Shown: piece after piece, positions 1 through 6,659 of the stretch | Position numbering within the stretch: position 1 is the first letter of the stretch | How the letters are laid out: each line of letters starts with the position of its first letter | Origin: a virus | Virus record (IMG/VR): IMGVR_UViG_3300027852_000129 | Location: 1 to 31,291 of that record | Length of the DNA: 31,291 nt | Direction: 5' to 3' (one strand) | The notes under the pieces: generated by a model | Seen by the model: only the letters and a program-made list of their open reading frames with translations | Told to the model about the DNA's origin: nothing | The model's database searches: none | Position numbers and translations under genes: made by a program

Positions 1-41
1 CCTTTGACGAGGGTGCACCAGTTGGTATGATAGTACTTTAA
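1..41 (+). CDS. C-terminal end of an upstream rightward gene (partial)
   Basis: The third forward frame is open from the window edge and reads FDEGAPVGMIVL before a TAA at 39-41. A strong rho-independent terminator follows nine bases later, which supports this being the true end of a gene. Only twelve residues are visible, so no function can be assigned. A rightward gene here suggests that a rightward block, perhaps the structural genes, ends at the window edge and the leftward arm begins. Confidence 0.6.
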   Translation, partial: FDEGAPVGMIVL

Positions 42-49
42 AAAGCAGG

Positions 50-76
50 GCCGCGCCGTAACAAGCGCGGCTTTTT
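50..76 (+). terminator. Rho-independent terminator of the rightward block
   Basis: A 7-bp GC stem (GCCGCGC at 50-56 with GCGCGGC at 65-71) and an 8-base loop are followed at once by five T on the plus strand. It sits just after the stop of the rightward gene ending at 41. It is the clearest intrinsic terminator in the window. Confidence 0.9.
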
Positions 77-139
77 GCTGGAGAGACGTGAGGACCGAGA
101 GAGAGACCGGGCGTCTTCTTCCTCTTCCGATGGACGGTA

Positions 140-247
140 TCGGCGAATTTTGAATCCGACAGACTGACTCGGCGAATTTGGATGACGAAAACGAAGATTG
201 ATATGCTCCGGACGATACCCTCTCGGATAACGACCGTCGGCGATTTT
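140..247. repeat. Iterated TCGGCGATTTT motif, cluster 1
   Basis: Three copies of TCGGCGA(A)TTT occur in the gene-free stretch 77-258: at 140-151, 169-180 and 237-247. Two more lie at 1504-1514 and 1557-1567 beside the terminase-like gene. All are in the same orientation. The rest of 77-258 contains a purine-rich run (about 80-113) and no ORF that I can support. The role is unknown; a protein-binding site is possible. Confidence 0.5.
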
Positions 248-258
248 CTACTTAGGGA

Positions 259-573
259 TTAATCCCCGGGATTTTGTAGCAGATGGATAACATCTTGTAC
301 TTTCTCACAGTACACACCATCGTGATACTCTGCCTCTTCTAAGGCAGTGCTTTCCCAATCCAGATACGGTGAGCCCCCATCCCAGACAAGAAATTCAGCG
401 TTGTTATCGTCCCAAGCGCAAAGCGTTGCTAGGCCGTGAACTTCGCCAGTTTGTGCGAGAAGAGCATAGGTGCGGCCATTGTGGTTGACGACTACCGGTG
501 GAGCGAATTGTAGTGCAGGAGCCTCTTTATTAAGAGCCTGCATTAAATCGAGAAACTGTTGTGGGTGTGACAT
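259..573 (-). CDS. Hypothetical protein, 104 aa
   Basis: I do not recognise this family. The 104-residue product is soluble and acidic, with no signal peptide or membrane segment. It has many aromatic and acidic residues in its C-terminal half (LVWDGGSPYLDWES, about residues 62-75). The ATG at 573 follows AAGGATAACTCA, a usable ribosome binding site. The promoter-operator at 607-647 lies immediately upstream, so it is the first gene of its own short unit. Its leader carries the CTACCACA block shared with several other units. This looks like an accessory gene in a promoter cassette. Confidence 0.7.
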   Translation of the reverse strand: MSHPQQFLDLMQALNKEAPALQFAPPVVVNHNGRTYALLAQTGEVHGLATLCAWDDNNAEFLVWDGGSPYLDWESTALEEAEYHDGVYCEKVQDVIHLLQNPGD

Positions 574-606
574 TGAGTTATCCTTTGTGGTAGCTTGTTA
601 CACCCT

Positions 607-647
607 AATGTAGCATCTGACTTGGGTTAAGGCAAACTCTACTTATC
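607..647 (-). promoter_or_regulatory. Promoter with 17-bp operator, copy 1
   Basis: The operator half-palindrome GGCAAACTCTACTTATC is at 631-647. On the minus strand it runs into a -35 box TTGCCT, then a 17-bp spacer and the -10 box TACATT (607-612). The gene start is at 573. Confidence 0.7.
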
Positions 648-677
648 TTCAAAGGACAATTTATTTCCAGTTATTTC

Positions 678-866
678 CTAAAATTCGGTAATGTTGTGGT
701 ATGTGCAGAAACCCTCTTCTATATGCAAAGTACCGATAAATGGGCCTGTGGAATACCAGCCAACAAGAGTATTTCCAGATTCTTCAATGATATTCACTTC
801 TGGATCATCCCCGTCCCATTGTTCTATCTCTACGTCAAATTTTCTCGCTATGTCGCTCAGTTTCAT
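678..866 (-). CDS. Hypothetical small acidic protein, 62 aa
   Basis: I do not recognise this 62-residue product. It is acidic, with alternating hydrophobic and charged stretches (DVEIEQWDGDDPEVNIIEES, about residues 11-30) that suggest a small beta-rich fold. The start at 866 is preceded by AAGGGATTAGTTTA, a usable ribosome binding site, and by the CTACCACA leader block. The promoter at 898-938 is directly upstream, so this is a one-gene cassette like the 104-aa gene downstream. Confidence 0.6.
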   Translation of the reverse strand: MKLSDIARKFDVEIEQWDGDDPEVNIIEESGNTLVGWYSTGPFIGTLHIEEGFCTYHNITEF

Positions 867-897
867 TAAACTAATCCCTTGTGGTAGTTACATACAC

Positions 898-938
898 AAT
901 ATGCGCGTAAGGGCAACTTAAGACCAGTTCTATTTATC
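898..938 (-). promoter_or_regulatory. Promoter with 17-bp operator, copy 2
   Basis: The operator GACCAGTTCTATTTATC is at 922-938. The minus strand gives a -35 box TGGTCT, a 17-bp spacer and a -10 box CATATT (898-903). It serves the gene starting at 866. Confidence 0.65.
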
Positions 939-952
939 TCCGCGAGGAGGGA

Positions 953-1207
953 TCACTCCCTCGCCGCTTCCCTGAGGCCGAGCATCGTGGCGAAGAGGAT
1001 AACTGCCTGCTCTGGCGTCTGCTTATCTCTTAGAAGACACATGCACTCTATGTTGTCGGAGTAGATCTCCAGCTTATCGTCTTCCCTGTCGCCAATCCAA
1101 AATGAGTTGTCTGCTCGCTCTTCATGCACGAATTGATCAAACGTGACAGGTTCCTTGTACTCCGTCACATCGTTGCTTGCCGGGTGATAAAAGTAAAGAA
1201 TTCCCAT
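953..1207 (-). CDS. Hypothetical protein, 84 aa
   Basis: The family is unknown to me. The 84-residue product starts MGILYFYHPASNDVTEY and has a C-terminal helix rich in Ala and Leu (about residues 62-84). There is no signal peptide or membrane segment. Its ATG at 1207 overlaps the TGA of the 31-aa gene upstream (TGATG), so the two are probably translationally coupled and share the promoter at 1342-1382. Confidence 0.65.
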   Translation of the reverse strand: MGILYFYHPASNDVTEYKEPVTFDQFVHEERADNSFWIGDREDDKLEIYSDNIECMCLLRDKQTPEQAVILFATMLGLREAARE

Positions 1208-1302
1208 CAGCTGATCCTCCGGTCGGTGGTCTGGTAAACAGTAATCTTGCCTCCTCGGGCAAGGTAGTCTGCAACCAGTGCGTCTATCATTGCTTGTGTC
1301 AT
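1207..1302 (-). CDS. 31-aa microprotein
   Basis: This very short gene reads MTQAMIDALVADYLARGG, then KITVYQTTDRRIS. Three points support it: the ATG at 1302 follows the CGAGGCTACCACAA leader found before other starts; its TGA overlaps the next ATG (TGATG); and a promoter-operator lies 40 bp upstream. The pattern 'helix, then YLARGGKITVY' resembles short phage proteins ending in a conserved 'GGKI/VT' strand, recalled from memory. Function unknown. Confidence 0.65.
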   Translation of the reverse strand: MTQAMIDALVADYLARGGKITVYQTTDRRIS

Positions 1303-1341
1303 TTGTGGTAGCCTCGCGGGTTAGTGTTAAGTTGTACCATC

Positions 1342-1382
1342 AGAGTAGCGTGTGGCTCGGAGTGTGACAAACTCTATTTATC
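1342..1382 (-). promoter_or_regulatory. Promoter with 17-bp operator, copy 3
   Basis: The operator GACAAACTCTATTTATC is at 1366-1382. It provides a -35 box TTGTCA, followed by 17 bp and a -10 box TACTCT (1342-1347). It drives the 31-aa and 84-aa genes. Confidence 0.75.
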
Positions 1383-1503
1383 TCCAGGATGAGCATTTAT
1401 TTCCATCTCGGGTTATTCCCCGATCTCAGAGATCTCAACGATCTATATGGATGAAGAGGACGAAGAGGACATTTCCTGTCGACTTTCAATCGGATCGTCC
1501 TTG

Positions 1504-1567
1504 TCGGCGATTTTTGAAAGATGGAGACTCTTGGAGACCTCGTCTGATTGATCGTATCGGCGATTTT
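1504..1567. repeat. Iterated TCGGCGATTTT motif, cluster 2
   Basis: Two exact copies of TCGGCGATTTT lie at 1504-1514 and 1557-1567, the second touching the stop codon of the terminase-like gene. The gene-free stretch 1383-1565 holds these copies and GA-rich runs. I see no further ORF there. Confidence 0.5.
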
Positions 1568-2192
1568 AGTCTTCGTCCTCTTCTATCTCTAAGATCGGAG
1601 GAGTTATGTCCTTGGATTTCCCAAAGCGCTTCTCCCAATCATCCACACTGTCCATTTCTGCAGGAGCGAGCAATACTCCACCAGAGACATTGTGCTTGAC
1701 TTCACGTTTATCTCGGTATCCCTCGTCATGCTTCTTCAGTTCCAGCTCGATGAGGCGAATAGGATAGATTGTCTCTTCGGAGACTAATGCACCAGTGCGA
1801 TCGTAGCTCTTCTTTGTCGTCCCATTGAACAGTAGGTTTTGATGATGCCCAATGAGCTTGTCTTGGTACTCGGTCTCCTGCAGAAGAAAGGCCTCAGCGA
1901 AGTCTTCATCTTCTTCCATGTGGTGTCGTACTGTTTGAGGAGAAACTCCAGCCGCAGCAGCAGACTCTCCCATTCTTCCCCACTTAGCATATTCCCGTAG
2001 GAAGATCTCTTTGGCGTTGTCATCAAATTTATTTCGAGACATACGGATCACTGTGCGCCACTCTCCAGTGACCTCATCCATTATATCCAGTTTTATTGGC
2101 TTTGATCCACGAGATACGAGAGACCGAGGACGAACTCGTTGTCTGAACTCTTCATCGTACTTCTGTGCGTAATCTTCAATGTCGTCGGTCAT
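1566..2192 (-). CDS. terS: Putative terminase small subunit
   Basis: Small terminase subunits recognise phage DNA and load the large subunit for packaging. This 208-residue protein has a helix-turn-helix of the kind seen in that family at about residues 60-100: a leading helix, then GESAAAAGVSPQTVRHHMEE, then an acidic, aromatic helix (FAEAFLLQETEYQDKL). The C-terminus is highly acidic (EIEEDED), as expected for a tail that contacts the large subunit. I chose the ATG at 2192 because GAGGAAAACG precedes it; an upstream ATG at 2267 lacks such a site. No large subunit is in the window. A general DNA-binding protein is the alternative. Confidence 0.55.
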   Translation of the reverse strand: MTDDIEDYAQKYDEEFRQRVRPRSLVSRGSKPIKLDIMDEVTGEWRTVIRMSRNKFDDNAKEIFLREYAKWGRMGESAAAAGVSPQTVRHHMEEDEDFAEAFLLQETEYQDKLIGHHQNLLFNGTTKKSYDRTGALVSEETIYPIRLIELELKKHDEGYRDKREVKHNVSGGVLLAPAEMDSVDDWEKRFGKSKDITPPILEIEEDED

Positions 2193-2574
2193 CGTTTTCC
2201 TCATCAGTGTGCGTGCGAAGGTAGATCTCAGAGATCCCTCCTTTAATATTAGCACCACGAAGCCCAAGAAAGCAAGCCAGTTTATGTCCAGACTGGTCAG
2301 AAGTATTTCAGTAGAGTCAGCGGCGAAGCCGCCAAACGGTCCAACCTCCTGTTTTTATTACTTCTTTTATATTATTATAAATAATAAATAGTAGTATACT
2401 TCACTACTCTACCACCCTCCAGCCAGCTACTCCCACCTCCTTGGGCATTTACCCTGCAACTTCCGTAAGCCAATTTGAGAAGTACCAATGTATTTATCTC
2501 CAAGCACTTATTAAGCCTTTACAGACACTTACCCATAATATATCTTTCACCTTATATACAACCGAGGAAATGAC
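2193..2574. other. Divergent intergenic region, AT-rich
   Basis: About 380 bp separate the leftward terminase-like gene from the rightward gene at 2575. A small GC hairpin (GCGGC-GAA-GCCGC, about 2320-2333) is followed by a strongly AT-rich run with TATTAT and TATAAATAATAA (about 2355-2395). That run could hold promoters in both directions. I found no copy of the shared 17-bp operator here and no convincing ORF. Confidence 0.5.
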
Positions 2575-3237
2575 ATGCATAGACATAACCAGTTTTTACC
2601 AACAAGACCCAATACCATTGGAGACGACCAAGAACCATTGGATTATCGTACACATATCGACGACCCTCGTTCAACCTACAATCTGTATGACCCAAAGAAC
2701 ATGAAGGCTCAGCTGATCCTTTACTGGTGGTGCAGAACGGACTTTGTTAATTTCGTGCCGATGGCTGACCTTCATGCGGTTTTATTTCCACGATACCCGG
2801 AAGTTACCAAGAGACAGATGGGGCGGACTATTCTGCTAGCAACAACCTATGATCCACGTAAGATGAAGGGCGTGACGAAAGATAACCCGAAGGCAACCAT
2901 GTGCTATTTCTGGCAGCATAGAGAAGAGCTGCAATACGGATTGGAGTGGATGCTGTCAATGTGGATTTGGCGGTTGGAGAATGAGTGGAAAGATATACAG
3001 GACAATTCACCAGAACAGCACGTTAAAATGGTGACCAACATTTTTGATGATTTGGCTGCGTGTTCGGAGGCAGATATGAGAAGCCTGTATGCCGACGAGA
3101 CCAGCAGCAGTCACGTTTTTGGACTTAATGAGCGTGTGGAGTGGAAGGCCCTTTGGGCTAAATATGAAATGACCAAGGAAGGGAGAATAGGGACATCGGT
3201 CTCGAAGGCACCTGTTACTCTGAGGAGTTTCTCCTGA
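2575..3237 (+). CDS. Isolated rightward gene, hypothetical protein 220 aa
   Basis: This is the only complete rightward gene I can support. The 220-residue product is Trp- and Met-rich (AQLILYWWCRTDF about residues 45-57; LEWMLSMWIWRLENEW about 123-138). It has no signal peptide and no clear enzyme motif, and I do not recognise it. The ATG at 2575 is preceded by GAGGAAATGAC, a good ribosome binding site. Its 3' end overlaps the end of the leftward gene at 3215-3427 tail to tail. It lies outside the shared operator system, so it is probably controlled separately. Confidence 0.65.
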   Translation: MHRHNQFLPTRPNTIGDDQEPLDYRTHIDDPRSTYNLYDPKNMKAQLILYWWCRTDFVNFVPMADLHAVLFPRYPEVTKRQMGRTILLATTYDPRKMKGVTKDNPKATMCYFWQHREELQYGLEWMLSMWIWRLENEWKDIQDNSPEQHVKMVTNIFDDLAACSEADMRSLYADETSSSHVFGLNERVEWKALWAKYEMTKEGRIGTSVSKAPVTLRSFS

Positions 3238-3427
3238 GGATAGGTCTTATTGAGCTTGAAAGGATGCTTGTCTGGCGACAATGAAAGGACCATCCTTCTT
3301 GCAACAGATTCGGATTAGCATACTCGGCGATTTCCTGTCCACATTCGATGGGATCAGTGAACTGATTTAACGGTACAAATGTTTCGCCTCCTGGAGACAA
3401 GGCTATTAAGAGGATGATCGGTTTCAT
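3215..3427 (-). CDS. Hypothetical protein, 70 aa
   Basis: Unknown family. The 70-residue product begins MKPIILLIALSPGG, a hydrophobic start too short and uncharged to call a signal peptide confidently. It contains two Cys (ECGQE and FHCRQ). The start at 3427 follows GGAGTCGCTCCA. It is the last gene of the operon that begins at the promoter 5101-5141, and it overlaps the convergent rightward gene by 23 bp. Confidence 0.5.
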   Translation of the reverse strand: MKPIILLIALSPGGETFVPLNQFTDPIECGQEIAEYANPNLLQEGWSFHCRQTSILSSSIRPILRRNSSE

Positions 3428-3440
3428 TGGAGCGACTCCA

Positions 3441-3656
3441 TCAATGAGTTATGGTTTCTCCCTGTATCTCCAGCGAGCGACGTTTTCTGAAAGCGGCCTT
3501 CAGCTCCGAAACGATATAATCGATGCGTTCCTCACACTGAGCTGCTTCTACAGCTCTACCTTCAACGAGCAGTTCCATCTGCAGATGTTCCCAACGAAAG
3601 CTGAGTTCACTTTGCAAAACACCAACCTTCTCCCGTAGATCACATAGCTCACACAC
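3441..3656 (-). CDS. Hypothetical coiled-coil protein, 71 aa
   Basis: The start is a GTG at 3656 with AAAGG eight bases upstream. The product opens with a CxxC pair (MCELCDLREK) and continues as a charged amphipathic helix, likely a coiled coil, to about residue 60. The Cys pair could bind a metal, but only two Cys are close together. Function unknown. It belongs to the 5101-5141 operon. Confidence 0.55.
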   Translation of the reverse strand: MCELCDLREKVGVLQSELSFRWEHLQMELLVEGRAVEAAQCEERIDYIVSELKAAFRKRRSLEIQGETITH

Positions 3657-3669
3657 GTTGTATGCCTTT

Positions 3670-4002
3670 CTAGGAGCCCTCTGGCCCTGTTGCTGGTATG
3701 GTTGCCCGCGCCGCTGTATCCACCGCGTCCACAGCGGCGTCTGAGGCGTCCTTAGCCATCTGTTCTAGTGGTATGTGCGGTGTATACCCATTAAAACACC
3801 TTTCTAAACCGCTGATCATTCCCTTACAGAACATACGAAGATTTTCACTCTTACGACGCAGAGCTCCAATTTCGATAGTCTGTTCATTGATCAATTCTAT
3901 GGCATTCGTCAAGACATCAGAAGGCTCTAGTCTAACTGCCGATTCTGGGTATCCATCACGCAACCTCGCAAGAGCTTGACATATTTCGCTTGGGTTTCTC
4001 AT
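3670..4002 (-). CDS. Hypothetical helical protein, 110 aa (paralogue of next gene)
   Basis: The 110-residue product is mostly helical. Its middle (EIGALRRKSENLRMFCKGM, about residues 41-59) matches the gene upstream (ARRKYENLRMSMKKL), so the two look like diverged tandem duplicates. The C-terminal 40 residues are extra: an Ala- and Asp-rich helix followed by TIPATGPEGS. Its ATG overlaps the TAG of the upstream gene (3999-4002), indicating translational coupling. I do not recognise the family. Confidence 0.65.
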   Translation of the reverse strand: MRNPSEICQALARLRDGYPESAVRLEPSDVLTNAIELINEQTIEIGALRRKSENLRMFCKGMISGLERCFNGYTPHIPLEQMAKDASDAAVDAVDTAARATIPATGPEGS

Positions 4003-4268
4003 TCTAACTGCTCCATGACTTTATTAGTAAGTTTCTTCATGGACATACGAAGATTTTCGTATTTACGACGTGCGTTCTCTTCATCCATCACAAGCTGTGC
4101 GATACCAACCATTATACCGTTGACCACTGTTACTCTATCGTCGGTTGGACCATCTCTAAGCTTTCTTAATTCTGCTAGCAGCTCATGCCTTGGTGTGACA
4201 TTTTTGTCCCATAATTCCAAGGCTGCGGCGATATCTTGAGGAGATCGTCCCATGTATGTTATAGACAT
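3999..4268 (-). CDS. Hypothetical helical protein, 89 aa (paralogue of downstream gene)
   Basis: This 89-residue helical protein shares RRKxENLRM, followed by a Lys-rich helix, with the 110-aa gene downstream. At DNA level the block ACATACGAAGATTTTC is identical in both (about 3831-3846 and 4043-4058), which supports a recent duplication. Its ATG at 4268 overlaps the TGA of the 58-aa membrane gene (TGATG). Function unknown. Confidence 0.65.
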   Translation of the reverse strand: MSITYMGRSPQDIAAALELWDKNVTPRHELLAELRKLRDGPTDDRVTVVNGIMVGIAQLVMDEENARRKYENLRMSMKKLTNKVMEQLE

Positions 4269-4444
4269 CAGCTATATTCCTTGAACTTCGCCCATAGGAA
4301 ATCACCCAACAGGAATAAAAGAACAACGTCAATGAAGGCCAAGAAGAGACCCTCATCACACCAGTCCTTCCAGATAACTATAGGTGCGACAATACATGTC
4401 GTCGCCATAGCGAGTAGTACCAGTACAAATCTAACTTTCCACAT
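4268..4444 (-). CDS. Small two-pass membrane protein, 58 aa
   Basis: This gene is shorter than 60 codons but well supported. The ATG at 4444 follows GGAGAAATAACAA, and its TGA overlaps the next ATG. The product begins MWKVRFVLVLLAMATTCIVA (first membrane segment, about residues 4-24), has a short loop (WKDWCDEG), then a second segment (LFLAFIDVVLLFLLGDFLW, about 33-51) and a charged tail (AKFKEYS). It overlaps the end of the upstream gene by 14 bp. Holins have this size and topology, but so do many phage membrane proteins, so no function is claimed. Confidence 0.65.
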   Translation of the reverse strand: MWKVRFVLVLLAMATTCIVAPIVIWKDWCDEGLFLAFIDVVLLFLLGDFLWAKFKEYS

Positions 4445-4790
4445 TTGTTATTTCTCCGGTTGATTGCAGGGTTGTCCAGGAAGTGTATACTTCAACTTCG
4501 GTGCGCATGAGTTTAACAGAACCCCATTCGCCTTCTCCATCTGAACCCAAGAAGAGGCCACAGCCGACAAAAGCCACACCATTTAATTTCCAGACTGGAC
4601 GTCCAAGCTTGAGAGCCGCTTCCTCGTCCACCAGAAGGTTATCTCCATTGGGAAGAACGCATCCAATCTGAACGATCTCGACCTTATGGTCCAGCCATCT
4701 CATGGCATCATACACCGAGGTGATATCGTTCTTCCTGACGATTACTTCTTCTACCGTCCGGATATATGGATTGACCAGAATTCCACGCAT
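4431..4790 (-). CDS. DUF3846-like hypothetical protein, 119 aa
   Basis: The N-terminus MRGILVNPYIRTVEEVIV, followed about 45 residues on by NLLVDEEAALK, resembles DUF3846 phage proteins. These open with 'I-L-I-D-P-x-x-R-T-V-x-E-V' and carry a later 'VDEEG' stretch. The C-terminal part is beta-rich with several Gly (AFVGCGLFLGSDGEGEWG, about 73-90). Function of the family is unknown to me. Its ATG is joined to the stop of the 92-aa gene (TAATG), so the two are co-translated. The family call rests on motif memory, not a search. Confidence 0.5.
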   Translation of the reverse strand: MRGILVNPYIRTVEEVIVRKNDITSVYDAMRWLDHKVEIVQIGCVLPNGDNLLVDEEAALKLGRPVWKLNGVAFVGCGLFLGSDGEGEWGSVKLMRTEVEVYTSWTTLQSTGEITNVES

Positions 4791-5068
4791 TAGAAGTTAT
4801 CCTGTCTCATTAGAAGTTCACCATTATCACCAAACTGTTCGATCTCGAACGTTGCGTTCGGCCATGGACCGTTATTTTTCCAACCGCTCATCTGATCCAT
4901 AGCGGCACGGAATTGTGTATCAGGATCAAGAGTTGATCCATCTTCAATTCTGTTCCACCACGGCATTGTCTTGAACTTATCGCCTGAGCGAATGGTGCAG
5001 ATCAGACGCTTATCGGTTGATTTCTCTGGGTCTTCGACCACGTAGAGTTTTGTCACGTTGTAATTCAT
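4790..5068 (-). CDS. Hypothetical protein, 92 aa, operon leader gene
   Basis: Unknown family. The 92-residue soluble product starts MNYNVTKLYVVEDPEKS. It is the first gene of the operon from the promoter at 5101-5141. The ATG at 5068 is preceded by AGGAGGCTACCACA, a near-ideal ribosome binding site that occurs almost word for word before the genes at 1302 and 7879. Confidence 0.65.
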   Translation of the reverse strand: MNYNVTKLYVVEDPEKSTDKRLICTIRSGDKFKTMPWWNRIEDGSTLDPDTQFRAAMDQMSGWKNNGPWPNATFEIEQFGDNGELLMRQDNF

Positions 5069-5100
5069 TGTGGTAGCCTCCTAAATTAACTTGTACTCTG

Positions 5101-5141
5101 ATAATAACACGGCAGGCAGGGCAGGACAAACTCTATTTATC
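5101..5141 (-). promoter_or_regulatory. Promoter with 17-bp operator, copy 4
   Basis: The operator GACAAACTCTATTTATC is at 5125-5141. It overlaps a -35 box TTGTCC, with a 17-bp GC-rich spacer and a near-consensus -10 box TATTAT (5101-5106). It drives the operon 5068 to 3215. Confidence 0.8.
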
Positions 5142-5154
5142 CCGCCCTGACAAG

Positions 5155-5721
5155 TTATTGGGTATTCAATGAGACGGTTGCCTCACCAGCAGCATGGACT
5201 CTATTTGTCTCGTAGTCAACACGCTGAGGTCCAGGGTAGACCGTCACCTTGCTTTCAACATAACGAGGCTCGATCCGGCCACTGTCACCCAAACAGAAGA
5301 CCCAAGTAGCGGACGTATTTTTCGACGCGAAGATGCCATTGGGTTCTGGCTGTTCTACCACCGCATAGTTTCGATGGGAAGGACCAGCATCTGCACCAAC
5401 TCCAAAGAGACGTTGGCTCTGCACCAGAGGGTTCGTCAACGATGTGTCATACGGCATACCGAAGCCCATTGAACGACAGTCACCTTCGATTACACTAGTA
5501 TCACCGCGCCAGACAGAGTGCGTAGTGACTGTCTGGTTCCGCACATTATAGAGCTGAATGAGCAGGTCTCGCTCCAGCGAATAGTCGTAAGCCGGAACAG
5601 GTTGTGCGATGAGCATCTGTCCTTGCTGTTGCTCGACTGCTTTTGCTTCTTTGTCCGTGGACGTCTGTTCGTAACAGGCTGCAAGCACGAGCAGTGGGAT
5701 CAGTATCAGAAGTTTCTTCAT
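5155..5721 (-). CDS. Phage lipoprotein, 188 aa
   Basis: The product opens with a textbook lipoprotein signal: MKK, a Leu/Ile core, then the lipobox LAAC with the lipidated Cys at residue 16. The start at 5721 was chosen for this and for GGAGAACTGAT just upstream; an in-frame ATG 105 bp further up would bury the signal. The mature part (about 172 residues) should sit in the outer membrane or periplasm and has further Cys (EGDCRSMGFG, WVFCLGDSG). It is co-transcribed with the membrane coiled-coil gene whose TGA is one base upstream. It could act in lysis (outer-membrane spanin partner), though it is longer than typical o-spanins, or in superinfection exclusion. Confidence 0.75.
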   Translation of the reverse strand: MKKLLILIPLLVLAACYEQTSTDKEAKAVEQQQGQMLIAQPVPAYDYSLERDLLIQLYNVRNQTVTTHSVWRGDTSVIEGDCRSMGFGMPYDTSLTNPLVQSQRLFGVGADAGPSHRNYAVVEQPEPNGIFASKNTSATWVFCLGDSGRIEPRYVESKVTVYPGPQRVDYETNRVHAAGEATVSLNTQ

Positions 5722-5722
5722 A

Positions 5723-6028
5723 TCAGTTCTCCAAGGAGTTGATCTGGATGCGGATTGCAGCCAGTTGCGCTTCATAATCAGCACGGGTTGCGGAACTGAG
5801 ATCACCGCGTCGTAACTGCGATTCAATCTCTGCCTTTGAAGCGAGGAAGGTATTCAGCTTCGCCTGATCACCAGCTTGACGCTGATAACTCTGCTCGAAA
5901 ACCTTTCGCTCAATGTATGTCTGTCCAACAAGACCGGCATAACGAAGTCCACTAAATACGGTAATGCTGATGATCAACAACATCAAGATCCACATCCACC
6001 ATCCAGCGAATTCTCTCTTTTCTCCCAT
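5723..6028 (-). CDS. Membrane-anchored coiled-coil protein, 101 aa
   Basis: A short charged N-terminus (MGEKREFAGWW) is followed by one membrane segment (about residues 11-34) and a long Gln/Ala/Arg-rich coiled coil to the end (IRIQINSLEN). With its N-terminus inside, the coiled coil would lie in the periplasm. That is the topology of an inner-membrane spanin, and the next gene encodes a lipoprotein, the expected partner. This is inference from topology and order only; no sequence match to Rz is claimed. Confidence 0.65.
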   Translation of the reverse strand: MGEKREFAGWWMWILMLLIISITVFSGLRYAGLVGQTYIERKVFEQSYQRQAGDQAKLNTFLASKAEIESQLRRGDLSSATRADYEAQLAAIRIQINSLEN

Positions 6029-6087
6029 CTTATCTCTCCGTGTTATGTTAAGTTAAGATCGGCGGACCACCCGCCACTCTCTTTATC

Positions 6088-6306
6088 TTACGACTGTGTT
6101 TCGATATCGAACTGGCTAGGCCAGTGGTACATCTCTTCAGTGTGTTTCGACACAGGTGTACTACATATCACCGTCGGACCATAGATCATCGCTCGTCGGA
6201 TCGTTTCATCATCCGCACTATAGTTCCGCATGAACTCTACCATTTTCGGTATCTTATTAGTCTTACGAGGGAGAATGTGTTTCTCGAGGGCTTCGAGATC
6301 TACCAT
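6088..6306 (-). CDS. Hypothetical protein, 72 aa
   Basis: Unknown 72-residue soluble protein beginning MVDLEALEKHILPRKTNK. It lies 14 bp downstream of the 111-aa gene with only a weak ribosome binding site, so coupling to the upstream gene is likely. The space to the next gene (6029-6087) contains a GGCGG-ACCAC-CCGCC hairpin and a degraded copy of the shared operator (about 6071-6087). Confidence 0.55.
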   Translation of the reverse strand: MVDLEALEKHILPRKTNKIPKMVEFMRNYSADDETIRRAMIYGPTVICSTPVSKHTEEMYHWPSQFDIETQS

Positions 6307-6320
6307 AGACAGATGATTGA

Positions 6321-6656
6321 TTATCTGTGCATGGAAGTCACGAAGCCCCCCGTAAAATCCGCAGTCACAGTGCCTTTAGGCACACCATTCTTGAACCGTT
6401 CGGCCAGAGCAATTGGATCCATGTCCTCTAATTCTTTCATCCGACGCTTTATCTTCTTGGCTCGGTGCTTGTGATTGCGCTTCGCAGATTTCAGTTCATT
6501 AGCATGGCGCTTCTTGATCGCTACCAGTGAAGCATCACGGTCCTGATCTTGCTTCGCCATCGCGATATCAGCCTGATCAGCCAATTCATTGAGAATATCT
6601 TTATTCCCATTAACGATTAGTGCGCGACCCTTCGCCGCGTTTGGTATGTGACCCAT
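6321..6656 (-). CDS. Hypothetical basic helical protein, 111 aa
   Basis: The 111-residue product has a highly basic central helix (IKKRHANELKSAKRNHKHRA, about residues 48-67) that could bind nucleic acid or form a coiled coil, then a Gly/Thr-rich C-terminal tail. The start at 6656 follows an excellent ribosome binding site (AAGGAGATAACAA). Family unknown. It lies within the operon from the promoter at 7905-7945. Confidence 0.6.
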   Translation of the reverse strand: MGHIPNAAKGRALIVNGNKDILNELADQADIAMAKQDQDRDASLVAIKKRHANELKSAKRNHKHRAKKIKRRMKELEDMDPIALAERFKNGVPKGTVTADFTGGFVTSMHR

Positions 6657-6659
6657 TTG

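Noticed and set aside
6071-6087. A fourteenth operator upstream of the gene at 6028
   Set aside because: Only one half (ACTCTCTTTATC) is kept and no good -10 box lies at the expected distance.
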